This document shows, piece by piece, positions 49,550 to 58,887 of a DNA stretch of 64,000 nucleotides. The position numbers and the translations under genes were made by a program. Origin of the DNA: Henriciella sp. Lineage in GTDB: Bacteria; Pseudomonadota; Alphaproteobacteria; Caulobacterales; Hyphomonadaceae. The stretch spans positions 1-64,000 of the forward strand of contig NZ_JAPYPG010000004.1 in assembly GCF_029937755.1 (NCBI RefSeq). Reading direction: 5' to 3'. Under the pieces are notes generated by a model that was given only the letters and a program-made list of their open reading frames with translations, did no database searches and was not told the DNA's origin. Position 1 is the stretch's first letter. Every line of letters begins with the position of its first letter.

Positions 49550-51853
49550 CTAGAATCGCGCCTTAATACCCACGCCCCACTTGAGGGGCTCATTTGTTGC
49601 GCCATTCGGGAAGGTACCTAGCTGGGTTACTTGGGTGACATAGCGCGCATCGGTGAGGTTCCGGCCGAAGAGTGAATATGTGACACGGTCGTCAGGTGAC
49701 GTGAGGCTTGCGCGGAGCCCGTACTCGACAAAGCCGTCCCCGCGAAAAGTGTTGTTGCCCTGATTGACTTCGAGGAAGTAGACCTCCGACTGCGCCCTGA
49801 CGTCACCGCGGATAGAAAGCGTGCCCCATCGCAGCAGCCGCCTGGAATACTCTGCCGCCAGATAGGCCTGCCAGTCGGGGGCGCGGCTGAGCCGGTTACC
49901 CACGATGGGCTGGAGCTCTAGTGCGACGGGCGCCCCGATAAGAAAAAGCTGGTCGGCAGGTACGGCCGGCAAGCGGCCGCCGGTGAAGTCGGCATCGAGG
50001 AAGGCGAGACTGCCATCGAGCTTCAGGCTCTCGAACGGCCGCGCCGCAAATTCGAGCTCTGCGCCGCGCACCTTTGCGGTGGCGGCGTTTTGGATATCGA
50101 CCCCGCCTGTCGAGACGCCGATGCGCACCTGCAAGTTTGAATAATCATAATGAAAGGCTGAGGCGTTGATGCGAAGCTGGCCGCGCAGCCATTCCGACTT
50201 GACGCCCAGCTCATAGGCCTCGATCGTTTCGGGCTGGAAGGCGGGCGTCAGGCCGAAGGAATTGAAGCCCCCGGATTTGAACCCCTGCGAATTACTTCCA
50301 TAGAGCAGCAGGCTGTCACTCGCCTGATATTCAAGCACGATGCGCGGTGAGAGATTCTCGAAAGACGCGTCGTCAGCGAAGAGGGTCTCAGGCTGCGCGC
50401 CGGGCGGGAATGGGGTACCAGCCGGCAGGGTCAGACCGACGAGCGGCCCGGCAGCAGAAATGGCCGGTATCGTCCCCCCGTTCAGCACCGACAGCGCGAA
50501 GGCATTGTTGAAGGATTTCGATTCATCGGTGTATCGCAGCCCGCCCGTAACGGCCCAATGATCATTGAGCCGATAGGTCACGTCGACAAAGGCCGACCAG
50601 GAATCGAGCTGATTGAATGCATTGAACTCCGCCCGCGTGCCGAGGCCGAAGAGGCCAGAGACATTGTCGACGATGAAGGGGTTGAGCGCATTGTCTTCGT
50701 GGATGAAGAAGACGCCGCCAATCCATGAGAGCGGGTCGGGCCCGTCTGCTGCAAGGCGCAGCTCCTGGGTGAACTGTTCGTTTTCCGAACGGCCCTGATT
50801 ACGGAAAAGATCAGCGCCCGTGCCGTCTGAATCCTGGGCGCCGCGGAAATTATAGGCGCGATAGGCGGTGATCGCTGTGAGCTCAGCCCAGCCGAGATCA
50901 TAAGTGCCGGTGAGGCTCGCTGTGACGGCATCTGAGCGGAGAAAGTTCGCACCGTCATAGCTGAATTTGTTCGCTTCGATGATGGACTGAAGACGAGGTC
51001 GCACCAGCAGAGGATTGCCGGGACCGCTAAACAGATCGGACAGCTGAAGCGTGGCGGGAACGGCGTCGCGCTCCTGAAACTCGAGGCTGGCGATCAGCTT
51101 CAGTCTGTCGCTTGCCTGCAGCTGCAACTTGCCGCGCAGTGTGAGGTCTTCGGAGCCTCCCGCGCGCTGACCTGTGACTGTGTTGGTCCCAAAGCCTGCG
51201 CGATCAGAATATCCGACAGCGAGCCGGCCAAGCAGTGTCTCTCCTGCGATCGGCCCGGAGAGCGCGCCAGCGAGGCGGTACTCACCGAGATCTGTATAGG
51301 ACGCCTCGACATAGGAAGAGAGCTCCGGCGTCGGATCTGCCGTTGAGACGAGGATGGCGCCTGCTGTTGCGTTTCGCCCGAACAGAGTGCCTTGCGGGCC
51401 GCGGACAATCTGGACGTTCTCGATGTCGACAAGGTCAGATGTGGAGAAGCTGAGGCGCGCGAGGTAGACATCGTCGACATAGACACTGACAGGCTCGTCG
51501 GCGAACAGGTTGGCACCGCCGTTGACACCGCCGACACCGCGAATGCTGAGCGGCGCTGCGCCGTAATTGACTGAATTAGTCGCGACGAGGCCTGGCACGG
51601 CGGCTGTCAGATCCTGAAGGGTCCGTATGTTATTGTCGTCGAGGAAATCCTTGTCAGCCGTCGTGATCGAGGATGGCACGCGTTGCTGGTCTTCCGGCTT
51701 TCGTTCGACGTCGACGATTATGGTGTCCAGCGCGAGGGCTGTGTCTATTGGCGCCTCTCCGGTTTGCGCATTGGCGTCTGCCGGCCCGGCCAGATAGCAG
51801 AGCAGACATAGGGTAGCAGTCGCCGCGAGATCTGCCTGTTGCGTTCCGCGCAC
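49550..51853 (-). CDS. TonB-dependent outer-membrane receptor
   Basis: This 767-aa protein has a signal peptide (ending near ADANAQ), a TonB-box-like DTIIVDVER at about residues 42-50, a plug domain (VPGLVATNSVN, APLSIRGVGG, QGTLFGRNATAGAI) and a long beta-barrel ending in the aromatic WGVGIKARF. It transports a bulky substrate across the outer membrane using TonB energy. The plug resembles receptors for siderophore- or sugar-type ligands, but the ligand cannot be told. It follows the CadC-like regulator by 7 bp. Confidence 0.92.
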   Translation of the reverse strand: MRGTQQADLAATATLCLLCYLAGPADANAQTGEAPIDTALALDTIIVDVERKPEDQQRVPSSITTADKDFLDDNNIRTLQDLTAAVPGLVATNSVNYGAAPLSIRGVGGVNGGANLFADEPVSVYVDDVYLARLSFSTSDLVDIENVQIVRGPQGTLFGRNATAGAILVSTADPTPELSSYVEASYTDLGEYRLAGALSGPIAGETLLGRLAVGYSDRAGFGTNTVTGQRAGGSEDLTLRGKLQLQASDRLKLIASLEFQERDAVPATLQLSDLFSGPGNPLLVRPRLQSIIEANKFSYDGANFLRSDAVTASLTGTYDLGWAELTAITAYRAYNFRGAQDSDGTGADLFRNQGRSENEQFTQELRLAADGPDPLSWIGGVFFIHEDNALNPFIVDNVSGLFGLGTRAEFNAFNQLDSWSAFVDVTYRLNDHWAVTGGLRYTDESKSFNNAFALSVLNGGTIPAISAAGPLVGLTLPAGTPFPPGAQPETLFADDASFENLSPRIVLEYQASDSLLLYGSNSQGFKSGGFNSFGLTPAFQPETIEAYELGVKSEWLRGQLRINASAFHYDYSNLQVRIGVSTGGVDIQNAATAKVRGAELEFAARPFESLKLDGSLAFLDADFTGGRLPAVPADQLFLIGAPVALELQPIVGNRLSRAPDWQAYLAAEYSRRLLRWGTLSIRGDVRAQSEVYFLEVNQGNNTFRGDGFVEYGLRASLTSPDDRVTYSLFGRNLTDARYVTQVTQLGTFPNGATNEPLKWGVGIKARF

Positions 51854-51860
51854 GGCTTCC

Positions 51861-53510
51861 TCAGGCCCTGACCAACTTCAAAGCCGAGCTAGGCTGGCTG
51901 AGGTCGAGCAACTTATCAAGAATGGCGTAGATCTTCGCCCGGTGCGGCGAGTTCGACGACCATTTGCGCATCTCGTCGACAAAGCGAAAAGAGATGTCCT
52001 GATCGCCAAAACTCCTCGCCTCCTCGATTGAAGCTTTGGCGTCTTCATAACGCCCGAGCCCGCAAAGCGCCCAGGCGAGCGAGCACCGGGGCTGATAGTA
52101 ATTGGGCGTACGGATGATGGCATCCAGGCAAGCGGGCTCTGCGGCTTCATAATCGAGAAGGAACAGGTGCGCGGTGCAGCGATAGGTCGCCCACAGCCCA
52201 AACCTCGGATGGTGCGGGGCGCGCCGTTCGGAAGTTCGAATCAGGTCAAGGCCAGACGCATCGGCGTGCCTGAGGCATTGCTGCCATCCCAGAACCGCAG
52301 CCGCATGGGCACCGTTCGGGTCGAGCTTCACAACGCGGTCGAGATATCCAATAGCCATATCGGGGTCGTGGAACATGGTGCTGACGATGCCTGCGGCTGT
52401 CAGGATGTCGGTGTCGTTCGGCTGGCTGGTTAGCGCCTCGCTCACAAGATTCTTGGCACGCTGCCGTGTTGCCTCTTCATCATCGGTCCATTTGCTGACG
52501 ACATTCTGGCTGAGCTGGACGGCGAGCTCAGCCTTGATCAGCGGATTGTCCGGCTCGATCGCGAGGGCATCGACGAGTAGCTGCTCGATCTGCTTTGCGG
52601 TGGCTGGCCCGTAATTGGTCCGCAAATTCTTGGCATGCTGAACACGTTCGTAGGCGCCCAGCGAGAACTCCCGGAAGGAGAGCAGGTCGGACCGATGCGA
52701 CGCCTTTACCTTGGTCGACACGGCCGTGGAGATGTCGAGGACGATCTCGTCCTGCAACGCATAGAAGCGCCTCATACTGGACGTGTATTTCTTGGCCCAG
52801 ACCAGCCGCTCTGACGCGGCATCGATCAGTTCAACGCGAAGGGTGATTTCATCGTCCCGGACTGAAACCGTGGTGCTGACGAGATATCGCACGCGCAGTG
52901 CCTGCGCGATTTCGCCGCCCGAAATGAAATTCTGCGCGAGGTAAGCGGTTGAGCTCGGCGCGGCAACCTCGAGCGCAGCAGACCGCGACAGGAAGTCCGA
53001 CAGGTCACGGGTAAGGCCGTCGCACAGCAGATTGTGAGACTGAGCGTCTCCGATTTCCGTCACTGGCAGTACGCAGATCGAAAACGGCGACAGGTCTTGC
53101 GGGAGCGCCTGCGCCCTCACAAGCTGATCGGGCTTGGCTGCGCTGTCGGTTTTGACGACGGCTTCTCGGTCAACATGGGCGGACAGGCAGTAGCCCTGCT
53201 TGGGTACGGTCTTGATCAGGCCCTGGATCTTGTGCGTGTCGGCAAAGGACTTGCGCAGCAAGTAAGCGAGCCGCGTCAGGCTCTCGTCGCCGCCATCGGC
53301 CTGTGGCCAGATACGATCAATCAGCTCGGCACGCGTCCAGGTCTGATGAGGCCGCTCGGCAAGTACCTGCAGCATGGCCATGACCTTCGGTTCAACCTCG
53401 CAGACACCGTGCTGGCTCTGTATTTTCAGGGCTGCCGGCTCGATCAGGCATGACCTGATCATCAAGCGGTCGAACGACAGCGAGCCGCCAGATTCCTGCT
53501 TTGTCGTCAA
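51861..53510 (-). CDS. CadC/ToxR-type winged-helix regulator with TPR repeats
   Basis: The first 100 residues form an OmpR-type winged helix (KVMAMLQVLAERPHQTWTRAELIDRIW, LRKSFAD, IKTVPKQGYCL). A middle region has an adenylate-cyclase-associated-like FSICVLPVTEIGDAQ segment. The C-terminal half is helical TPR-like repeats (PNDTDILTAAGIV, LDPNGAHAAAVLGW, RYEDAKASIEEA). No membrane helix is obvious. Such proteins sit beside TonB receptors in alphaproteobacteria and are thought to activate them. It also faces the pore-forming-toxin-like gene across a 194-bp divergent region, so it could control both. Confidence 0.83.
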   Translation of the reverse strand: MTTKQESGGSLSFDRLMIRSCLIEPAALKIQSQHGVCEVEPKVMAMLQVLAERPHQTWTRAELIDRIWPQADGGDESLTRLAYLLRKSFADTHKIQGLIKTVPKQGYCLSAHVDREAVVKTDSAAKPDQLVRAQALPQDLSPFSICVLPVTEIGDAQSHNLLCDGLTRDLSDFLSRSAALEVAAPSSTAYLAQNFISGGEIAQALRVRYLVSTTVSVRDDEITLRVELIDAASERLVWAKKYTSSMRRFYALQDEIVLDISTAVSTKVKASHRSDLLSFREFSLGAYERVQHAKNLRTNYGPATAKQIEQLLVDALAIEPDNPLIKAELAVQLSQNVVSKWTDDEEATRQRAKNLVSEALTSQPNDTDILTAAGIVSTMFHDPDMAIGYLDRVVKLDPNGAHAAAVLGWQQCLRHADASGLDLIRTSERRAPHHPRFGLWATYRCTAHLFLLDYEAAEPACLDAIIRTPNYYQPRCSLAWALCGLGRYEDAKASIEEARSFGDQDISFRFVDEMRKWSSNSPHRAKIYAILDKLLDLSQPSSALKLVRA

Positions 53511-53704
53511 AGTCTACTGACCTCCAGAAGCGAATGCGAATGGTAAGCCTAGCATGAATTTTCTCAATTTTTTCCACCCCATCATTTTTCCATCAGGATT
53601 CCGATTGTTTTCCAAGCTATCGCAAATCATTGGCCCTTTTCTCGGATCCGCGCCTCAGAATGCGCGATGCGAGATAATGCAAGCGCTTCAGGAGGAAAAC
53701 CAGA

Positions 53705-55216
53705 GTGGCACGTACAACTATAAAAAACCGCGGTATCAACGTCCTTGTTCCGGCTCTGACCGCCGCCAGTCTTGCCGCCGTTCTTTTCCCCGCTAGTGCC
53801 GAGGAAATTAAGCCCGGAGATGAAATCGAGATTTCCTACACTGAAAAGACTGAAGGCAACGGTGGCAATGCCTGGGTCAATGAGGCGATGAGCACTGTCA
53901 GGCGCGGCGAGATTGACAAGGTTGAGGTATGCGCCGGCCGTTACGTCAATTCTCTGACGTTCTACTATAATGGCAAACGCGGCACCCAGTTCGGCGGCCC
54001 CGGTGGGGATTGCGAGTTTTTCGAAGTGGATAAGACTAGCTTCATCAGCGAAGTGGTCGTGTGGCGGGGCGACTGGATCAATGCCATCCAATTCGTGCTC
54101 GCAAACGGAACCACATCGAACCAATTCGGAGACAAGGCGGGTGGGGCGCGCGTTGTCGTACAGGATCCAAATGCCGGCGCACTCAGGCAGGTGAACGGCA
54201 AATCCGGCGCCTACGTCAACCAGGTCGAGCTGATGTTCGGCCTGCCCTACTATGTCGACGACATCGACATCCAAGTCGACAAGCCGATCAAGGAAATGCG
54301 GTTCAGCAAGCCCAAGCAGATCGACGTCAATATCGGGAACAATTGCGGCAACCTTGCGGGCGAAGCCCGGTTCAACAACCAGTTCACGAAGGAAGCCACA
54401 CAGTCGCACTCCTTCACATTCAGCAACACGACAGGCGTGGCATTGAAGACCGAGTTCAAGGTCGGCGCCCCGGTGATCGCGGAAGGCAAGGTCGAAGTCT
54501 CGGCCAGCACCGAATTCACCTTCAGCACGACAGACAGCGCCTCGGAAACGAATAGCGTGAGCCGGTCCTATAACTACCCGGTGCCCGCAGGCCGCAGGGT
54601 CGACGCCGCCTTTATGGTCAAGGAAGCCGTGGTGCAACTGCCGTTCACGTACAAACTTTATCACTACAGGAACGGAGACAAGCGCAACCGCGTGCTGCCG
54701 GCCAAGACCTATACCGGCGTCTATGACGGTGTTCTGGTCGCATCGGCAGAAACGAAACTGTATGAAGTGGACTGCAGAACCGGCCAGCGCGTTCAGGATA
54801 TTGAAAGCCCCGAACAGATCGCGACGGCGCTCGCGCCCCCGCCGGTCGCTGCACCGCCGGCAGCAGTTCATGTCGCTGAAAATACCACGCCGCCTGCGGC
54901 CGTCAGCCTTCCCACCGGCGCGCCCGCCACCTCAACTCCCGCCTCGGCCATCACGCCGCAGACCGTGAGCAGCGTCTCGACGCCCGAAGGCATCGTCTTC
55001 GCGAGCACGGACAGCAACACCTGGCAGGAATTCTCAACCGAGGGCGAGGCACGCTTCACCTACGAGGTCATCGACCGCAATGAGGACTGCGTCTACCTGC
55101 TCGATGTCAACCGCGGGATCATGATCGTTCTGAACCTTGCAACGGACCAGGTCGAATACGCGCCGAGCGTCGATGAGACGCCATTCGTAATCTACGACAT
55201 CGCAAGCAAATCCTGA
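53705..55216 (+). CDS. Secreted jacalin-lectin / aerolysin-type pore-forming protein
   Basis: A signal peptide (residues 1-32, cleavage after PASA) precedes a jacalin-like lectin region at about 40-170, with repeats SLTFYYNGKRGTQFGGPGG and INAIQFVLANGTTSNQFG. An aerolysin/ETX-MTX2-like domain follows (about 220-330), rich in Ser/Thr strands such as SHSFTFSNTTGVALKTEF and FTFSTTDSASETNSVS, with VPAGRRVDAAF as the closing strand. Proline- and alanine-rich linker and a C-terminal beta domain finish the protein. Lectin-aerolysin fusions bind glycans and form pores in target membranes. This assignment rests on pattern recognition. Confidence 0.75.
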   Translation: MARTTIKNRGINVLVPALTAASLAAVLFPASAEEIKPGDEIEISYTEKTEGNGGNAWVNEAMSTVRRGEIDKVEVCAGRYVNSLTFYYNGKRGTQFGGPGGDCEFFEVDKTSFISEVVVWRGDWINAIQFVLANGTTSNQFGDKAGGARVVVQDPNAGALRQVNGKSGAYVNQVELMFGLPYYVDDIDIQVDKPIKEMRFSKPKQIDVNIGNNCGNLAGEARFNNQFTKEATQSHSFTFSNTTGVALKTEFKVGAPVIAEGKVEVSASTEFTFSTTDSASETNSVSRSYNYPVPAGRRVDAAFMVKEAVVQLPFTYKLYHYRNGDKRNRVLPAKTYTGVYDGVLVASAETKLYEVDCRTGQRVQDIESPEQIATALAPPPVAAPPAAVHVAENTTPPAAVSLPTGAPATSTPASAITPQTVSSVSTPEGIVFASTDSNTWQEFSTEGEARFTYEVIDRNEDCVYLLDVNRGIMIVLNLATDQVEYAPSVDETPFVIYDIASKS

Positions 55217-55573
55217 GCATCAGGACGACCTTCTGGTCCAGGGGGCAAAGTCTGCAAGGGTGAGTCCAAGGTCATCATTACCCATCAGGGCTGTTACGTT
55301 GCTGAAACTGATGTGAATGCTCCGGTTATCGGTGGAACCACCACTGTGCTTTTGGGAGAGTGCCTAGCCTTGGACAAGAGATTTTTTTACTCCAATGCCC
55401 GTGTAAAGATCTACTCGCACACCGGGCTTGTATGGGATCCCAAGACGCTCTTCCTTGATTTCAGATTGGTAGATTTGGCGCCCGCCGGCCAATGCGTCGA
55501 ATATGTCATCAGCGGAACAACGCTTGATCCCAAGTTCGAGAAGAAATTGTACGGATGTACGTTTGGTGGCTAG
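55217..55573 (+). pseudogene. In-frame continuation after the toxin stop, possible lost C-terminal domain
   Basis: Directly after the TGA at 55214-55216 the same frame stays open for 119 codons to 55573. It encodes a Cys-rich, strand-like sequence (VCKGESKVIITHQGCYVAE, LLGECLALDKRFFYSNARVKIY, AGQCVEYVISGTT). GTG 55313 would give an 86-aa free-standing protein, but no good ribosome site precedes it. The reading frame and lack of a start favour a former C-terminal domain cut off by a nonsense change, or read-through. A separate gene is not excluded. Confidence 0.4.
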
Positions 55574-55678
55574 GTGCAAAGGCTTTCTTTCCATACATCA
55601 ACGGTGTTGGTCGGCACCGGGGTTTCCTGGCGTAGGCGGCCCACCGACGACACAACATCCGCTCTCGGGATTTAACTG

Positions 55679-55906
55679 TCAGGAGCCTGTCGCCACTGTG
55701 GCGGCGGTCTGCCCTTCTTGCATCACGTCGCCCTCAGCAATGTTCAGCGCGGTGACGACCCCACTAGCAGGGGCAGTATAAGGCACCTCCATTTTCATCA
55801 CTTCCATGATGAAGAGTTCCTGACCGTCAGCGACAGTGTCACCCTGCTTCACTAGCACCTTCCAAACGGTTCCGCCGGTTTCGAGTTCGATCTTGTGTTC
55901 AGACAT
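55679..55906 (-). CDS. Biotin carboxyl carrier-type protein
   Basis: The 75-aa protein is a single biotinyl domain. EVMKMEVP (with K38 as the biotin site) sits in the usual hairpin turn, preceded by QGDTVADGQELFIME and followed by ASGVVTALNIAEGDVMQEGQ. The methionines flanking the lysine fit biotin rather than lipoate. It lies 16 bp after the carboxyltransferase gene and should carry CO2 to it. No biotin carboxylase gene is in the window. Confidence 0.88.
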   Translation of the reverse strand: MSEHKIELETGGTVWKVLVKQGDTVADGQELFIMEVMKMEVPYTAPASGVVTALNIAEGDVMQEGQTAATVATGS

Positions 55907-55922
55907 AGGGTCCCGTTCGTGC

Positions 55923-57470
55923 TTAAGGTCTCAATGAGAATGTGCGCGGGCCAAGCAGGTGCGGCAGCTGCCCCTGAACCCTGTCCAGCCAGCGGCAAAG
56001 CATAGGCCTGGTCTCGCGGGGATCGATGAGTTCGTGAACCGCAAGCGCCTCGCTTCTTGGAAACGGTGACTGGCGAGCCGCCAGCATCTCCTCAAGCTCT
56101 TGTCGCTTGGCATCGGGATCCTCAGCGGCGGCGATCTCTCTACGATACGCAACTGCGACGCCGCCTTCGACCGGTAGCGGTCCGCTTTCGGCGGAGGGCC
56201 AGGCGAGGACATACGGCTCAGGTCCATAATGGGCGGCCTGAGCGACGCCAAAACTCCTGCGGACCATGACCGACGCCCATGGCACCGTGGTCATAGCGGC
56301 TGTGATCACGGTCCGGGCGCCATGGCGGATGGTTGCTTCCTGTTCGGCTTTCGAGCCGATCATGAAGCCGGGCTCGTCGACAAAAGCCACGATCGGGATG
56401 TGGAAGGTCTCGCAAAGCTCGATGAAGCGCTGTGCCTTCTGGGCGCCATCGGCTGTCATTGAGCCAGCCAAATGCCGACCGTCATTGGCCCAGACCCCAA
56501 CGACATGACCGTTCAGCCGGGCAAGGCCTGTGATCTGGCTGCGTCCATAGCCCTTTCCCATTTCGAAAAAGCTGTCGTGGTCGAGAATGAGGGAGAGTAC
56601 GCGCCGCATATCAAACGCCCTGCGCCGCTCCCGCGGGACGATATCAAGCAGCGCCTCTTCTTGCCGATCGACAGGGTCATCACAGCCAACGACGGGCGCG
56701 AGTTCCCATACATTGTTCGGCATATAGGACAGGAAGCGGCGGATCTGGGCAAGTGCTTCTGTCTCGTCTTCGGCGGCGTTGTCGACGGCGCCGTTGCGGG
56801 TATGGATTTGCACGCCACCAAGCTCATCCTTGGTTAGCTTCTCGCCCATTGCACGCTCAACGACGGCCGGCCCGGCCACCAGCAGCTGGGCGGTAGATTT
56901 CGACATGACCGAAAAATGTGACGAGACAAGCCGCGCTGCCGGCAAGCCGGCTACTGCCCCAAGTGCGGCTGATGCCACGGGGAGTGTGCCAAGCGTCTGG
57001 CCGACCGATTTAAACCGTGACGGAGAGAAGACGGGCCCCGGCAAGCTCGGTCCGCCGGAGCCGCCGACGCTACCGCCTGCGCCTTCATGCAGGCGCACCA
57101 GAGGCATTTTGTATTGGAGCGCCAAATCTTCAGCATAGACCGATTTACGAAGGCCGGCCGGAGACGGCGAGCCGCCTTTCAGGGTAAAGTCCTCGCCGCC
57201 GACGACGATCTGGCGTCCATCGACATTTGCGAAACCGAGCACAAAATTGGCCGGCTTAAATTCCAGGAACTCACCATTTTCACCGCGCTCTGAGGCGCCC
57301 GCGGCTTTTCCTATTTCCTCGAAACTGCCCTCGTCGATCAGGGCTGCGATACGCTCGCGAATAGTCAGGCGGCCCTTATCATGCTGGCGCTGAATGTCCG
57401 CCTCGCCACCCTGCAATATGGCTCGCTCGCGGCGGCGCCTGATTTCATCGACTTCTGATTTCCAGCTCAT
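55923..57470 (-). CDS. Acyl-CoA carboxylase carboxyltransferase subunit
   Basis: From ATG 57470 (MSWKSEVDEIRRRRERAI) the 515-aa protein is a biotin-dependent carboxyltransferase, of the propionyl/acetyl-CoA carboxylase beta type. It has an N-terminal RLTIRERIAALIDEGSF, glycine-rich GAGGSVGGSGG and FVDEPGFMIG, with a C-terminal RREIAAAEDPDAKRQELEE. A longer open frame to 57749 is upstream noise. It moves carboxyl from biotin to an acyl-CoA. With the adjacent biotin carrier it makes two of the three enzyme parts, and the carboxylase must come from elsewhere. Confidence 0.9.
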   Translation of the reverse strand: MSWKSEVDEIRRRRERAILQGGEADIQRQHDKGRLTIRERIAALIDEGSFEEIGKAAGASERGENGEFLEFKPANFVLGFANVDGRQIVVGGEDFTLKGGSPSPAGLRKSVYAEDLALQYKMPLVRLHEGAGGSVGGSGGPSLPGPVFSPSRFKSVGQTLGTLPVASAALGAVAGLPAARLVSSHFSVMSKSTAQLLVAGPAVVERAMGEKLTKDELGGVQIHTRNGAVDNAAEDETEALAQIRRFLSYMPNNVWELAPVVGCDDPVDRQEEALLDIVPRERRRAFDMRRVLSLILDHDSFFEMGKGYGRSQITGLARLNGHVVGVWANDGRHLAGSMTADGAQKAQRFIELCETFHIPIVAFVDEPGFMIGSKAEQEATIRHGARTVITAAMTTVPWASVMVRRSFGVAQAAHYGPEPYVLAWPSAESGPLPVEGGVAVAYRREIAAAEDPDAKRQELEEMLAARQSPFPRSEALAVHELIDPRETRPMLCRWLDRVQGQLPHLLGPRTFSLRP

Positions 57471-57711
57471 GGTCGCGACATTCGCCCTTGGCTGCAAAGA
57501 AGTCAAAAACCGTCGCCGGCCTAATGTAAGGCGCCATAGTTTCTCAGCTTCGCCCTTGGACGCGTAAGAGAACGAAGTTCGCTTTTGAGATTTAGCAGCC
57601 TCGTCGATGGCATAATCACCAGTTATGAGAAGCCCCCCCTGCCCCGGCTTGACCCAGCCAGCGCTGGACCACTTCATAGCGCTCGCCCAAACATCGGAGC
57701 GAGGCCAAAAA

Positions 57712-58782
57712 ATGAATGCCAAATCTGTCACACGCGATGCGCTGTTCAACGCGGTCTGGGACCGGCCGCTAAACCAGGTCGCCGTCGATTATGGGATTAC
57801 CGGGACCGGCCTTGCGAAGCTTTGTGATCGCCACGCGATTCCTCGTCCACCGCAGGGCCACTGGATCAAAGCCGAGCATGGGAAGGCGGCTCGGCGGCCA
57901 GCGCTCCCTGAAGCGAAAGATGGAACGCCCACGCTGATCACAATCGTCCCACAAGGTCCAAATCTCCGATCATCGGGGAATGCTGGCGATGGCCTCGCCG
58001 AAGCGGGGCTGGAGGCCCCGAAGGCATCTACGATGGTCGTTCCCAAGCGCCTCGCCAACCCGCACCCGATCGTGCAGCGCTGGCTGGACGACTATCAACG
58101 CAGTACCTTCCGAGCGTCGCAGGACCACACCGGTTGGGCAATCAAACCATCGCCATGGACCGAAATCGACCGCCGGCGCCACCGGATCATAAGCACCATT
58201 CTGAAATCGCTGAGCACAACCGGCATCGCGGCCGAGCAAGACGCCAACAAATTATGCATTTGCCGTGGGCCTGATCGGGTTGAAATCGCGCTGCGCGAAA
58301 AGCGCAAACAGATAAAGCGAGCGATCAATAAAGAGGAGCGCCGGTGGCTGTACGACGATCGAACGCATGTGACCGAACTCGAGCCGACGGGCACACTTCT
58401 CTTCGAGATCAAAGAGTGGCTCTCAGGCATTAAGAAGACTTGGCAGGAGAAAGATGAGTCCCTGCTCGAGGAAGAGGTCCCGGAGATCGTCCGCACACTG
58501 ATCTTGGCACTACATCTGCAGAAGCAGCGGAGATTGGAACGTGAGGCGCAACACCGGGAGTATGAGCGTAAGCGACAGCTTGAATTGGAAACGCAGAGAC
58601 AAAGAGAGCGCGAGCAGAAACGCTGGGACGATCTTGTCGCTCACGCCAAGGCCTGGAAGGAGCGAGAGTTGGTGCGCGAGTTCTTGGATAAGCCGGGCAA
58701 CGTGGAGGCGATTCAAGATCGTCTGGCCGATGGCCTCTCTACTGAGGACTGGAATGCCTGGCTGCGATCGCGGCTCTCCTGA
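57712..58782 (+). CDS. Unknown cytoplasmic protein (356 aa)
   Basis: The preferred start is ATG 57712 (MNAKSVTRDALFNAVW). The N-terminus looks like a short helix-turn-helix-type segment (VAVDYGITGTGLAKLCDRHAIPRPPQG) seen in a group of uncharacterised alphaproteobacterial proteins. A long charged coiled coil is visible at about residues 270-325 (KQRRLEREAQHREYERKRQL). I cannot give a function. It is divergent from the carboxyltransferase gene. Confidence 0.68.
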   Translation: MNAKSVTRDALFNAVWDRPLNQVAVDYGITGTGLAKLCDRHAIPRPPQGHWIKAEHGKAARRPALPEAKDGTPTLITIVPQGPNLRSSGNAGDGLAEAGLEAPKASTMVVPKRLANPHPIVQRWLDDYQRSTFRASQDHTGWAIKPSPWTEIDRRRHRIISTILKSLSTTGIAAEQDANKLCICRGPDRVEIALREKRKQIKRAINKEERRWLYDDRTHVTELEPTGTLLFEIKEWLSGIKKTWQEKDESLLEEEVPEIVRTLILALHLQKQRRLEREAQHREYERKRQLELETQRQREREQKRWDDLVAHAKAWKERELVREFLDKPGNVEAIQDRLADGLSTEDWNAWLRSRLS

Positions 58783-58887
58783 TTACATCTGTCGATTTCC
58801 ATTTTTCCAATTGAGCTGAGCGTCATTGAATAATGCGGTATGTGGGAAAGAGATCGGTAGCTTTGTATCTACCTCTCACCCGCCGCA

